Assembly: GCA_910584235.1 (NCBI GenBank)
Contig: CAJTZD010000014.1
Location: forward strand, 1-58,638
Reading direction: 5' to 3'
DNA from: an uncultured Acetatifactor sp.
GTDB lineage: Bacteria > Bacillota > Clostridia > Lachnospirales > Lachnospiraceae
DNA: 58,638 nucleotides
The notes beneath the pieces are model-generated. The model was not told the origin of the DNA and did not search any database. It was given only the letters and a program-made list of their open reading frames with translations. A program made the translations under genes and the position numbers. Of this stretch, positions 34,678 to 42,854 are shown piece by piece (positions within the stretch are counted from its first letter, which is position 1; every line of letters begins with the position of its first letter).

Positions 34678-36072
34678 ATGAGCGAGAAAAAGAAATCCGC
34701 TTCCGGCCGGGGAGGCGTCGGCGATACTTGTATCTACGATGCCAAGAGCCTGGGGGCGCCCAAAGTCCTGGTGCTGGGGATTCAGCACATGTTTGCCATG
34801 TTCGGCGCCACCATACTGGTGCCCATGCTGACGGGACTTGACGTATCCACCACACTGCTGTTCGCAGGTTTGGGCACACTGCTGTTCCATTTCCTGACCA
34901 AAGGCAAGGTACCGGCGTTCCTGGGATCTTCCTTTGCGTTTCTGGGCGGATATGCCGCCATTGCTCCTATGACGGACGCTGCCGGAGGGGCGGCGGACAA
35001 TTCAAAGCTTCTGCCATACGCCTGCTTCGGCGTAGCCTGCGCCGGTCTGGTGTATCTGCTGCTTTCCCTTTTGATCAAGCTTTTCGGCACGGGAAAGGTC
35101 ATGCGTTTCTTCCCGCCCATCGTCACCGGTCCCATCATCATAGCCATCGGCCTGACCCTTTCCCAGTCCGCCATTGACAACTGTTCCGCGGACTGGCTCA
35201 TCGCCATTGTGGCCATCGCCCTGGTGATCGTCTGCAACATCTGGGGCAGGGGAATGGTGAAGATCGTGCCCATCATCATCGGCGTCATCGGCTCCTATGT
35301 GCTGGCGGCAGTCATGGGCAGGGTAGACTTTACCGCGGTGAAAGAGGCGAGCTGGATCGGAATTCCCATCCACTGGAACCAGACAGCCTTTTGGGCGCTG
35401 TCGGACGGCAATGTGTCTCTTCTGATTACTTCCGTGATTACCATCATGCCCATTGCGCTGGCGACGATTGTAGAGCATATCGGCGACATTTCCGCCATAT
35501 CATCTACTGTAGAGAAGAATTTCATCAAGGAACCGGGACTTCACCGTACGCTTTTGGGTGACGGTCTTGCCACCATCATGGCAGCGCTCTTCGGCGCGCC
35601 TGCCAACACTACATACGGTGAAAACACAGGCGTGCTGGCGCTGACAAAGGTATACGACCCGTTGGTAGTCCGTGTGGCAGCCCTGTTTGCAATCCTGTTT
35701 TCTTTCTCGCCCAAGTTCGCGGCCATCATCGGCTGTATGCCCACTGCTACCTGCGGCGGCGTGTCCCTGGTGCTGTACGGCATGATCTCGGCTGTAGGAG
35801 TGCGCAATATCGTGGAGACTCAGGTGGATTTCACCAAGAGCCGCAACGTCATCATCGCAGCTTTGATTCTGGTACTGTCCATCGGTATCAACTACAGCGC
35901 GGCGGGCTCTGTGGGATTTGCCATCGGCGATTTGAATCTCAGCTTCTCCGGCATTGCCGTAGGCGCCCTGACAGGTATCATATTGAATGCCGTGCTGCCC
36001 GGAAAGGATTATAAGTTTGACGATGACAAACCCAGCGATACGGGAGTGGATTTCGCGGTGAGAGGAAGATAA
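34678..36072 (+). CDS. Uracil/xanthine permease, NCS2 family
   Basis: A 464-residue proton-coupled nucleobase importer with about 14 membrane segments. The N-terminal GIQHMFAMFGATILVP is the typical NCS2 signature, and the glutamate of TIVEHIGDISAISS plus GAPANTTYGENTGVLALTKVYDP are the substrate-site blocks of UraA-type members. The length is normal. The start at 34678 follows AGGAGG. It is most like uracil permeases, but xanthine cannot be excluded. No pyr genes are adjacent. A hairpin follows it. Confidence 0.9.
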   Translation: MSEKKKSASGRGGVGDTCIYDAKSLGAPKVLVLGIQHMFAMFGATILVPMLTGLDVSTTLLFAGLGTLLFHFLTKGKVPAFLGSSFAFLGGYAAIAPMTDAAGGAADNSKLLPYACFGVACAGLVYLLLSLLIKLFGTGKVMRFFPPIVTGPIIIAIGLTLSQSAIDNCSADWLIAIVAIALVIVCNIWGRGMVKIVPIIIGVIGSYVLAAVMGRVDFTAVKEASWIGIPIHWNQTAFWALSDGNVSLLITSVITIMPIALATIVEHIGDISAISSTVEKNFIKEPGLHRTLLGDGLATIMAALFGAPANTTYGENTGVLALTKVYDPLVVRVAALFAILFSFSPKFAAIIGCMPTATCGGVSLVLYGMISAVGVRNIVETQVDFTKSRNVIIAALILVLSIGINYSAAGSVGFAIGDLNLSFSGIAVGALTGIILNAVLPGKDYKFDDDKPSDTGVDFAVRGR

Positions 36073-36130
36073 GCTTGCAAAAGAAACATCCGATAAGAGC
36101 ATGAATTGGGAATCATCCAGGTTCCTTGTG

Positions 36131-36165
36131 CAGCCCGGTCGTAAGACCGGGCTGTAATGGTTCTT
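36131..36165 (+). terminator. Terminator after the permease gene
   Basis: CAGCCCGGTC/GACCGGGCTG (36131-36140 with 36145-36154), 10 bp with a GTAA tetraloop. The T-rich tail (GGTTCTTT) is imperfect. Confidence 0.65.
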
Positions 36166-36336
36166 TCAAATGCATATTATTGTGCGCTTTGTTACGCGTT
36201 TTGCCCGTTCGGGGCTTGTTCCTGACAGCGGCAACGGAAAATAAAAGCGGCTTTGGCGCCGCCGCGGGTATGACCAAACGGCAAATTGGTTGCCTTGTCC
36301 GGACTTGACGTCTGGCAGGAGAGGAGGAGAAGTCAT

Positions 36337-37422
36337 ATGAAAGTAATAGACATGCACTGCGATACCATAGGAGAACTGTTCCGCTTAAGAGAAGAGGGGA
36401 GGCCCGGATCCCTGCGGGAGAATGCCGGCCATATCGATTTGCTGAGGCTGCGCAAAAGCCGTTATCTGCTGCAGAATTTCGCCATGTTCATTCCGCTGAA
36501 CCAGTGCCGTGATCCCTGGGAGCAGGTCTGTGCCATGTACGGATACTATAGGGAAGAGCTGGAGCGCAACCGGGACATTCTGGCTCCGGTGTACGGCTTC
36601 GGGGATATTGCCCGCAATGAGGCCGCAGGCAAAGTGTCCTGCCTGCTTACCGTGGAGGAGGGAGGCGTCTGTAAGGGAGAGACCAAAAAGCTGCGGGAGC
36701 TTTATAGGATGGGTGTCCGGATGCTCACCCTTACATGGAATTTCGACAATGAGATCGGCCATCCGAATTTCGACAGGAGACTGCGGGAGAAGCTCACCGG
36801 GGCTGTGGAGGAATGGCGCGGATGCAGCCCGGATACTTTAGAATGGGAGCAGGGGCGCCAGGCTGCACAGACCGCCAGAGATGCCTGCATGCATACCCCC
36901 AACGTGACGGGAGGGCTGACTGAAAGGGGCAGGGAATTCGTGGAGGAGATGGAGCGGCTGGGCATGATTCCGGACGTGTCCCATCTGTCCGACGCCGGCT
37001 TCATGGACGTACTGGAGACAGCGAGGAAGCCCTTTGTGGCCAGCCATTCCAATGCCCGGGCGGTCTGTCCCAATGTGCGGAACCTGACCGACGACATGAT
37101 ACGCAGGCTCTCTGAAAGGGGAGGCGTCATGGGGCTGAACTTCTGTCCGGATTTCCTGGAGGAGAGGCCGGTGGGGGAGGAGAATCCAGGCACCGTCGCG
37201 GCGGTGGTGCGCCATGCGAAGCATATTGCGAATATAGGCGGCACAGAAGTGCTGGGGCTGGGCAGCGATTTTGACGGCATCCCCACCCATAGGGAGCTGC
37301 CGGGAGCTCAGAGCATGGAGCGGCTTTGGGAGGCTCTTCATGCAGCCGGATTTTCCCAGGATCAGCTGGATAAGATTTTTTACGGAAACGTATTGCGGGT
37401 GTACCGGGATACGCTGGAGTGA
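36337..37422 (+). CDS. Membrane-dipeptidase-type metallopeptidase (M19 family)
   Basis: A 361-residue zinc dipeptidase. Metal ligands are HxD in DMHCDT near residue 5, the bridging Glu in LLTVEEGG, H in DVSHLSDAGF and H in VASHSNARAVCPN. LGLGSDFDGIP near the C-terminus is the family's conserved Asp region. No signal peptide is present, so this bacterial form is cytoplasmic and probably splits dipeptides. GAGGAGG lies just before the ATG at 36337; the frame is open 17 codons more without reason to use them. It stands alone between two intergenic regions. Confidence 0.9.
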   Translation: MKVIDMHCDTIGELFRLREEGRPGSLRENAGHIDLLRLRKSRYLLQNFAMFIPLNQCRDPWEQVCAMYGYYREELERNRDILAPVYGFGDIARNEAAGKVSCLLTVEEGGVCKGETKKLRELYRMGVRMLTLTWNFDNEIGHPNFDRRLREKLTGAVEEWRGCSPDTLEWEQGRQAAQTARDACMHTPNVTGGLTERGREFVEEMERLGMIPDVSHLSDAGFMDVLETARKPFVASHSNARAVCPNVRNLTDDMIRRLSERGGVMGLNFCPDFLEERPVGEENPGTVAAVVRHAKHIANIGGTEVLGLGSDFDGIPTHRELPGAQSMERLWEALHAAGFSQDQLDKIFYGNVLRVYRDTLE

Positions 37423-37619
37423 GGATTTGAGGCGGATTTTGGGCTGTCTATTGTCCGCAGACTTTATTTTATCTCATAGTGACATATGCGGGATTTCAAG
37501 CGAGGATATCCGCTGGACAGTCTGCATAAAAGGGAAAAATGGTTTCAATATTATAGACAAATGAATTAAAAAAAATTATAGAAAACGTCAATTTACAAAA
37601 AACGAAACCTGATATATGA

Positions 37620-37647
37620 TTGTGCCTCAGAAAGCTGAAAATATAAT
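37620..37647 (+). promoter_or_regulatory. Promoter of the HPr-like gene
   Basis: TTGTGC (37620-37625), a 16-base spacer and TATAAT (37642-37647), 42 bases before the start codon. Confidence 0.5.
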
Positions 37648-37688
37648 CGGGGCAACCCCCCGGAGAAAGGTGAGAGGAGGCACTCGTT

Positions 37689-37928
37689 ATGCAGCAGGTA
37701 TTGGTTAAGTTTGAGGATGTAGATCAGGTAAGAAATTTTGTAAATACAGTCAGCATGGTAGAGGCTAACTTTGAATTGGGCTCTGGCAGCCGTATCGTGG
37801 ACCCGAAATCGATTCTGGGCGTGCTCGCCCTTGATCTGGCCAGGCCCCAGCGGCTGATATGCGATTCGGACGATTCGGCGGTTCTGGAAAGGATAGAGCC
37901 TTTTCTCGCCAGGGAGCGGGTGGGCTGA
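37689..37928 (+). CDS. HPr-family protein lacking the phosphorylated histidine
   Basis: A 79-residue protein with the HPr fold signature: a central GSRIVDPKSILGVLALDL, which contains the Ser46-like residue of KSIMG in true HPr, and a final helix. The loop that carries catalytic His15 in HPr (HARP) is replaced by DVDQVRNFVNTV, with no His at all in the protein. It therefore cannot act as the phosphotransferase carrier. A Crh-like regulatory role through the serine is possible but not shown. GAGAGGAGG precedes the ATG by a few bases. It is monocistronic and convergent with the Rrf2 gene. Confidence 0.8.
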   Translation: MQQVLVKFEDVDQVRNFVNTVSMVEANFELGSGSRIVDPKSILGVLALDLARPQRLICDSDDSAVLERIEPFLARERVG

Positions 37929-37980
37929 ACAGGAAAATACTGGCTGCGACGGCTGAGAGCAAAGAGACGAAATGCGGCAG

Positions 37981-38400
37981 CTATTCCGGACAGTCTTCTG
38001 GCCGAATCAGATCAGCAAGGGTAACCTTGTCCAGATAATCGCTGATGACCTTGTCCAGCCCCTGCCACAGGGAAAGCGTGCGGCATGCGGCCACGCGGGG
38101 GCAGGACGGGGCATCTGCCTCCAGACAGGCAACGGGCGCAAGGGACTCCTCCGTAAGGCGCAGGATGCTGCCTACGGTGCACTGGTCGGGAGCTTTGATC
38201 AGCTTATAGCCGCCGCCCTTTCCGCGCAGGCCCAGGACAAGTTTTCCCTTGACCAGGAGTTTGATGATGCTTTCCAGGTATTTCTCGGAAATTTCCTGCC
38301 TGGCGGCAATCTCTTTCAGCGGGATATATCTGTCCGGCTGCTGCTCGGCCAGGTCGATCATGACCCGAAGAGAATAGCGTCCCTTTGTAGAAATCAACAT
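37981..38400 (-). CDS. Rrf2-family transcriptional regulator (CymR/IscR-like)
   Basis: A 139-residue regulator with the Rrf2 N-terminal winged helix (STKGRYSLRVMIDLA, IPLKEIAARQEISEKYLESIIKLL, GLRGKGGGYKL). Three cysteines follow in CLEADAPSCPRVAAC, the place where IscR and related proteins bind an iron-sulfur cluster, with spacing C-x7-C-x5-C. It is divergent from cysK, which suggests control of cysteine synthesis in the manner of CymR. Candidate operators lie between them. The start at 38400 follows a GGGGGA site on the minus strand; the frame is open upstream but without a ribosome site. Confidence 0.85.
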   Translation of the reverse strand: MLISTKGRYSLRVMIDLAEQQPDRYIPLKEIAARQEISEKYLESIIKLLVKGKLVLGLRGKGGGYKLIKAPDQCTVGSILRLTEESLAPVACLEADAPSCPRVAACRTLSLWQGLDKVISDYLDKVTLADLIRPEDCPE

Positions 38401-38488
38401 AACAATCCCCCATTCCTTTCTGTTTGGCGCCCCTGTAATCATAAACCTGCAATAGGAAGCTAGAGCGGCTTTCCATTGTCTTAAAGCC

Positions 38489-38518
38489 ATTATACAACAA
38501 GGTTAATAGGAAAATCAA
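38489..38518 (-). promoter_or_regulatory. Promoter of the Rrf2 regulator gene
   Basis: On the minus strand, TTGATT (38518-38513), an 18-base spacer and TATAAT (38494-38489). The spacer begins with TTCCTATT, a sequence repeated in inverted orientation at the cysK promoter (38535-38542). Confidence 0.55.
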
Positions 38519-38540
38519 TGGAAAAATGAAAGGATTCCTA

Positions 38541-38595
38541 TTGACAAAATCTGGTTCCCGTCATACAATCATATAAACCTACTTAATATATAGGT
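38541..38595 (+). promoter_or_regulatory. cysK promoter with palindromic operator candidate
   Basis: TTGACA (38541-38546), a 17-base spacer and TACAAT (38564-38569) form a near-consensus promoter. An inverted repeat ACCTA-N9-TAGGT (38577-38581 and 38591-38595) lies exactly at the transcription start, a repressor position. A second inverted pair, AATAGGAA/TTCCTATT, spans 38505-38512 and 38535-38542 between the two divergent promoters. The adjacent Rrf2 protein is the likely binder (inference). The remaining cysK leader to 38773 is about 180 bases without a clear gene. Confidence 0.6.
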
Positions 38596-38773
38596 ATAAA
38601 GGCGCAGGAGAGGAAAGCCTGGGGGTTTTGCAGGATCAGAATCTATTAGGAACCGGAAACAGCATAGATGCAGATCGTGCCGGACTGAATTGCGGATGGG
38701 AGCGCGGCTGGAAGGCAGTCATGGGAAAGGCAGAAGCCGCATCTATGCAGAGGTGGAACAGGAGAATCAGAAT

Positions 38774-39706
38774 ATGAGCAGAATTTACACATCCGCCGAT
38801 CAGCTCATCGGCAGGACTCCGCTGTTGGAGCTGGCGCACATCGAAAAAGAAGAGAGCCTGGAAGCCCGGCTCCTGGCCAAGCTGGAATACTTTAACCCGG
38901 CCGGCTCCGTGAAAGACCGCGTGGCCAAGGCCATGATCGATGACGCTGAGGCAAAGGGCCTGCTGAAGCCCGGCTCCGTCATCATCGAGCCCACATCGGG
39001 CAACACGGGCATCGGCCTGGCCTCCGTGGCCGCCGCCAGGGGCTACCGCCTCATCATTGTCATGCCGGACACCATGAGCGTGGAGCGCTGCCGGCTGATG
39101 AAAGCCTACGGCGCGGAATTGGTATTGTCCGAGGGCGCAAAGGGCATGAAAGGGGCGATCGAAAAGGCGGATGAACTTGCGAGGGAGACTCCGGGCAGCT
39201 TCATCCCGGGCCAGTTCGTAAACCCGGCCAATCCCGCCGCCCACAGAGCCGCCACCGGCCCGGAGATTTGGGAGGACACGGCAGGAGCGGCGGACATCTT
39301 CGTGGCCGGAGTGGGCACCGGAGGGACCCTGACGGGTGTGGGAGAGTATCTGAAGAGCAAAAACCCTCAGGTAAAGGTAGTGGCCGTGGAGCCGGCTTCC
39401 TCTCCTGTGCTCAGCAAGGGGGTTTCCGGAGCCCATGGGATTCAGGGCATCGGCGCGGGATTTGTTCCGGAGGTGCTGAATCCGCAGATCTATGATGAAG
39501 TCATCACTGTGGAGGACGAGGACGCATTTGCCGCAGGCAGGCAGATGGGCAGAAAAGAGGGCGTGCTGGTGGGCATCTCCTCCGGCGCGGCTCTGTGGGC
39601 CGCGGTGCAACTTGCGAAGCGCCCGGAGAATAAGGGCAAGACCATCGTGGCATTACTGCCTGACACCGGGGACCGGTATCTGTCCACGGCGATGTTCGCG
39701 GAATAG
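38774..39706 (+). CDS. cysK: Cysteine synthase A (O-acetylserine sulfhydrylase)
   Basis: A 310-residue PLP enzyme that makes cysteine from O-acetylserine and sulfide. IGRTPLLEL opens the fold. FNPAGSVKDRVAK carries the PLP lysine. TSGNTGIGLA is the substrate loop and GTGGTLTGVGEYL the phosphate-binding loop. Length is normal for CysK. The start at 38774 follows AGGAGA; the frame opens at 38690 but that ATG has no site. It is divergent from an Rrf2-type regulator gene with operator-like palindromes between them. Confidence 0.93.
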   Translation: MSRIYTSADQLIGRTPLLELAHIEKEESLEARLLAKLEYFNPAGSVKDRVAKAMIDDAEAKGLLKPGSVIIEPTSGNTGIGLASVAAARGYRLIIVMPDTMSVERCRLMKAYGAELVLSEGAKGMKGAIEKADELARETPGSFIPGQFVNPANPAAHRAATGPEIWEDTAGAADIFVAGVGTGGTLTGVGEYLKSKNPQVKVVAVEPASSPVLSKGVSGAHGIQGIGAGFVPEVLNPQIYDEVITVEDEDAFAAGRQMGRKEGVLVGISSGAALWAAVQLAKRPENKGKTIVALLPDTGDRYLSTAMFAE

Positions 39707-39853
39707 GGGAGTTGCCGCGGACGAAAAGTTTTGGCGAAAAAAGCAGGGAGCCATGGGAGAGGCGATGTATCCGGCAGGGAAGAACATGCGACGGCACGAA
39801 ATGCAGCAAGTGGTTATGAAAACCACAAAATCCAATTTTCATTACGAAATGAG

Positions 39854-39882
39854 TTGATTAATTCCTCCGGAAGTGGTATTCT
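39854..39882 (+). promoter_or_regulatory. Promoter of the degV gene
   Basis: TTGATT (39854-39859), a 17-base spacer and TATTCT (39877-39882) with TG one base upstream of the -10. A short direct repeat AAGACGAAAG follows in the leader. Confidence 0.5.
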
Positions 39883-39962
39883 ATCCTTTGTAAGACGAAA
39901 GTTAAGACGAAAGCATAAAGACGGCTTAGCATTGTCTAGTATGGTACGAAAGGAAGCAGTTT

Positions 39963-40871
39963 ATGAGCGAGACATATCATATCATCAGCGACGGTTCCTG
40001 CGACCTGCCCAAGGAGCTGGCTGAGGAGAAGAATATCACCGTGGTTCCCTTTTATGTGTCTTTTGACGACAAGAACTACCTGAAAGAAAACGTGGAGATC
40101 GGCATCCGGGATTTTTATCAGCAGATGGTGGACCGAAAAGGCGTATATCCCAAATCCTCCATGCCGTCCACCCAGGATTATGTAGATGTCTTTACGCCCT
40201 ATGCCCGGGACGGAATGCCTGTGATCTGCATCTGCATCACGACGAAATTCAGCGGCTCCATGCAGTCCGCAGTGAACGCAAAGGCAATCGTGCAGGAGAC
40301 CTGGCCCCGGGCGGAGATTACGGTCATCGACGCCACGATCAATACCGTGCTCCAGGGACTGTATGTGCTGGAGGCGGCGAAGCTGCGGGACAGTGGGATG
40401 GGCTATAGGGAATGCGTGGACAGGCTGGAGGAAATCAAGAGCACCGGCAGGATTTTCTTTACCGTAGGGGATATGGAATACTTACAGCATGGAGGGCGCA
40501 TCGGCAAGGTGTCCGCCGTAGCGGGAAGTGTCTTAGGCATCCGTCCGGTGATCACCCTGAAAGAGGGGGAGATCTTTCCCTCCGGCATCGGCAGGGGCAG
40601 GAAGCGCACCACGGAGAAAGCCATCGGCCTCCTGCTGGACTATCTGGAGGAGAACGGGAGAGCCATCGGCCGCTACAGCATCGCTGTGGGCTTCGGATAC
40701 GATTATGAGGAGGCTGTGGCGTTTCGGGAGCATACGCTGGAAGTGCTGCGGGGCCGGGGGTATGAGGTGGGCGAAAAGGATATCCCCCTGTACCAGATCG
40801 GCGCCACCATCAGCGTGCATACCGGGCCTTACCCGCTGGGCTTCGGCATTATCGAGAAAGGGATCCTGTAA
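39963..40871 (+). CDS. DegV-family fatty-acid-binding protein
   Basis: A 302-residue soluble protein of the DegV family, which binds a fatty acid in a deep pocket and works with fatty-acid kinase in Gram-positive bacteria. SDGSCDLP near residue 10, the block SMPSTQDYVDVFTPYA, CITTKFSGSMQSAVNA and EYLQHGGRIGK are the conserved family blocks that contact the lipid head group. The start at 39963 has GAAAGGAAG before it. Monocistronic by position, with a convergent HAD gene after it. Confidence 0.92.
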   Translation: MSETYHIISDGSCDLPKELAEEKNITVVPFYVSFDDKNYLKENVEIGIRDFYQQMVDRKGVYPKSSMPSTQDYVDVFTPYARDGMPVICICITTKFSGSMQSAVNAKAIVQETWPRAEITVIDATINTVLQGLYVLEAAKLRDSGMGYRECVDRLEEIKSTGRIFFTVGDMEYLQHGGRIGKVSAVAGSVLGIRPVITLKEGEIFPSGIGRGRKRTTEKAIGLLLDYLEENGRAIGRYSIAVGFGYDYEEAVAFREHTLEVLRGRGYEVGEKDIPLYQIGATISVHTGPYPLGFGIIEKGIL

Positions 40872-40972
40872 GACTGCAATATACGGGCTTTTCAGCGGGG
40901 GATTGCTGTATCCGCCTGGCTCCATGAGACCATAGGCAGAGGCGGCGCAAGCTCACGCCCAGGGGGTCCGAA

Positions 40973-41827
40973 TCAGAGGGCTTCGGCGCAGTGCGTCAGA
41001 AGCTCTTTTATATTGTCAAAGCAAAAGTCCGCAGGATAGGGAGTATCCGCCATATCCTCCGGCTTTGCCTCCCCGGTGAACACTACGCAGGTGTCCACGC
41101 CGCCGTTAATGCCGCAGGCGATGTCGGTGTAGAGCCTGTCCCCCACCACCAGGGTCTCTTCCCTGGAGAAACCGGACAGAGACAGGCACAGATCCACAAC
41201 GCTGCGGCTGGGCTTGCCCAGGTAGACAGGTTTTTTGCCGGTGGCATCCGTGAGCATGTTGCAGATGGCGCCGCAGTCCGGTACAAAGCCGAAATCAATG
41301 GGACAGCACAGATCCGGATTGGTGCCGTAGAAAGGCGCGTTTGTGGTGGAAAGCGCCTTACAGGCCTGAACCAGCTTCTCATAGGTCAGTTCGCTGTCGT
41401 AGGCCGCCACCACACAGTCGATATCCTCCTGTGCGGTTTCGGTAACATGCAGCCCGTTCTTCTTCAGCTCCGCAATGAAAGAAGCCGTACCCAGAACGAA
41501 GATTTTTCCCTCCGGATAATGCTCCTGTAAAAACCGCAGCGTCATGTAGCCGGAGGTGATAAACTGCTCCTCGGTGGTCTCCAGATGAAAAGCCCTGCGG
41601 AACTTTTCCACATAGTCCCGGCCGCTGCGGGTGGAGTTGTTGGTGATATAATAGGCCCTGCCGCCGATTGCGTCAATGTATGACAGAAGCCCGGCGCTGC
41701 CCTCATAGAGGCTGTCTCCCACGGCCAAAGTGCCGTCTATGTCGAAGAGGAAGAGCTTTTTGGATTTTAATCGATTGAAATCTGCATTCATATCAGCCGC
41801 CTGCCTTGTTCTTGTGTTCTGTGACAT
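40973..41827 (-). CDS. HAD-IIA family phosphatase (NagD-like)
   Basis: A 284-residue haloacid-dehalogenase hydrolase of the NagD / AraL type. Motif I FLFDIDGTL, motif II YITNNSTRSG, and the motif IV region VVGDRLYTDIACGINGG are present, with the large type-IIA cap between. These enzymes dephosphorylate sugar phosphates or nucleoside monophosphates. The chosen start at 41827 has AGGA nearby. An in-frame ATG at 41791, nearer the fold, is an equal alternative. Confidence 0.87.
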   Translation of the reverse strand: MSQNTRTRQAADMNADFNRLKSKKLFLFDIDGTLAVGDSLYEGSAGLLSYIDAIGGRAYYITNNSTRSGRDYVEKFRRAFHLETTEEQFITSGYMTLRFLQEHYPEGKIFVLGTASFIAELKKNGLHVTETAQEDIDCVVAAYDSELTYEKLVQACKALSTTNAPFYGTNPDLCCPIDFGFVPDCGAICNMLTDATGKKPVYLGKPSRSVVDLCLSLSGFSREETLVVGDRLYTDIACGINGGVDTCVVFTGEAKPEDMADTPYPADFCFDNIKELLTHCAEAL

Positions 41828-42066
41828 ATTTCCGGTTCCTGTGTCTGGGAGTGGAGGGAATGGTCATCCGCTTATCCCCCTGCTTTTAAGCCGAATCAAA
41901 ATCTTCCCCCAGTATAGCATGATACCTTTCGGGATTCAACAAAAGTTTTGCGGTAGGGATAAGAAAAATAGGCGATGTACTGGCGCAAAAATCCAGGCCG
42001 TGTTATGATAATGGAAAAGGAGACAGCCCCCGGCGCAAGCGAAAGCGGGGCGGAAATGGAGAAGAG

Positions 42067-42825
42067 ATGAAACTGATATCCTGGAACGTAAACGGACTGC
42101 GGGCATGCATGCAGAAAGGCTTTATGGAATATTTCAACCAGGCAGACGCGGACATCTTCTGTCTGCAGGAGACCAAGCTCCAGGGCGGCCAGATCGAAAT
42201 GGAGCTGCCCGGTTACCACCAGTACTGGAACTATGCGGAGAAGAAAGGTTACTCGGGCACGGCCCTTTTCACGAAAGAGGAACCTCTGAAAGTGACCTGC
42301 GGCATCGGAGTGGAAGTCCATGACCACGAGGGACGCGTCATTACGGCGGAATACAAAGATTATTATGTGATCGTGGTCTATGTGCCCAATTCCCAGCGGG
42401 AGCTTACCAGGCTTTCCTACCGTATGGAGTGGGAGGCGGCTTTCCTGCATTATATAAAAGAGCTGGAGAAGAGCAAGCCCGTGATTTACTGCGGCGATCT
42501 GAACGTGGCCCACAAGGAGATCGACTTAAAGAATCCAAAGTCCAACCGCCGCAACGCCGGCTTTACCGACGAGGAGCGGGAGTGCTTCAGCCGGGTGCTG
42601 GACAACGGTTTCGTGGACACGTTCCGCCATTTTTATCCGGACTTAAAAGACGCCTATTCCTGGTGGTCCTACATGGGCCGGGCCAGGGAGAAGAACGTAG
42701 GCTGGCGCATCGACTATTTTGTAGCGTCGGGGAGCCTGAAAGAGCGCCTTGCGGACGCGAAGATCCACCCGGATGTCTTCGGTTCCGACCACTGCCCGGT
42801 GGAGCTTGACCTGAAAGAAGTGTGA
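42067..42825 (+). CDS. xth: Exodeoxyribonuclease III (AP endonuclease)
   Basis: A 252-residue DNA repair nuclease that cleaves at abasic sites. Catalytic segments are all visible: ISWNVNGLRA, CLQETKLQ, YCGDLNVAHKEIDL, GWRIDYFVAS and FGSDHCPVEL. Length is normal. The start at 42067 follows GGAGAAG. The addB gene begins 29 bases downstream, so these two DNA-repair genes are probably co-transcribed. Confidence 0.94.
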   Translation: MKLISWNVNGLRACMQKGFMEYFNQADADIFCLQETKLQGGQIEMELPGYHQYWNYAEKKGYSGTALFTKEEPLKVTCGIGVEVHDHEGRVITAEYKDYYVIVVYVPNSQRELTRLSYRMEWEAAFLHYIKELEKSKPVIYCGDLNVAHKEIDLKNPKSNRRNAGFTDEERECFSRVLDNGFVDTFRHFYPDLKDAYSWWSYMGRAREKNVGWRIDYFVASGSLKERLADAKIHPDVFGSDHCPVELDLKEV

Positions 42826-42854
42826 GAAGAAGTTTTGAAAGGATCTAAAAACAT

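Noticed and set aside
38596..38773. Possible T-box leader ahead of cysK (GAGGTGGAAC near 38750)
   Set aside because: Only part of the T-box consensus fits, there is no antiterminator/terminator pair, and no specifier stem was found.
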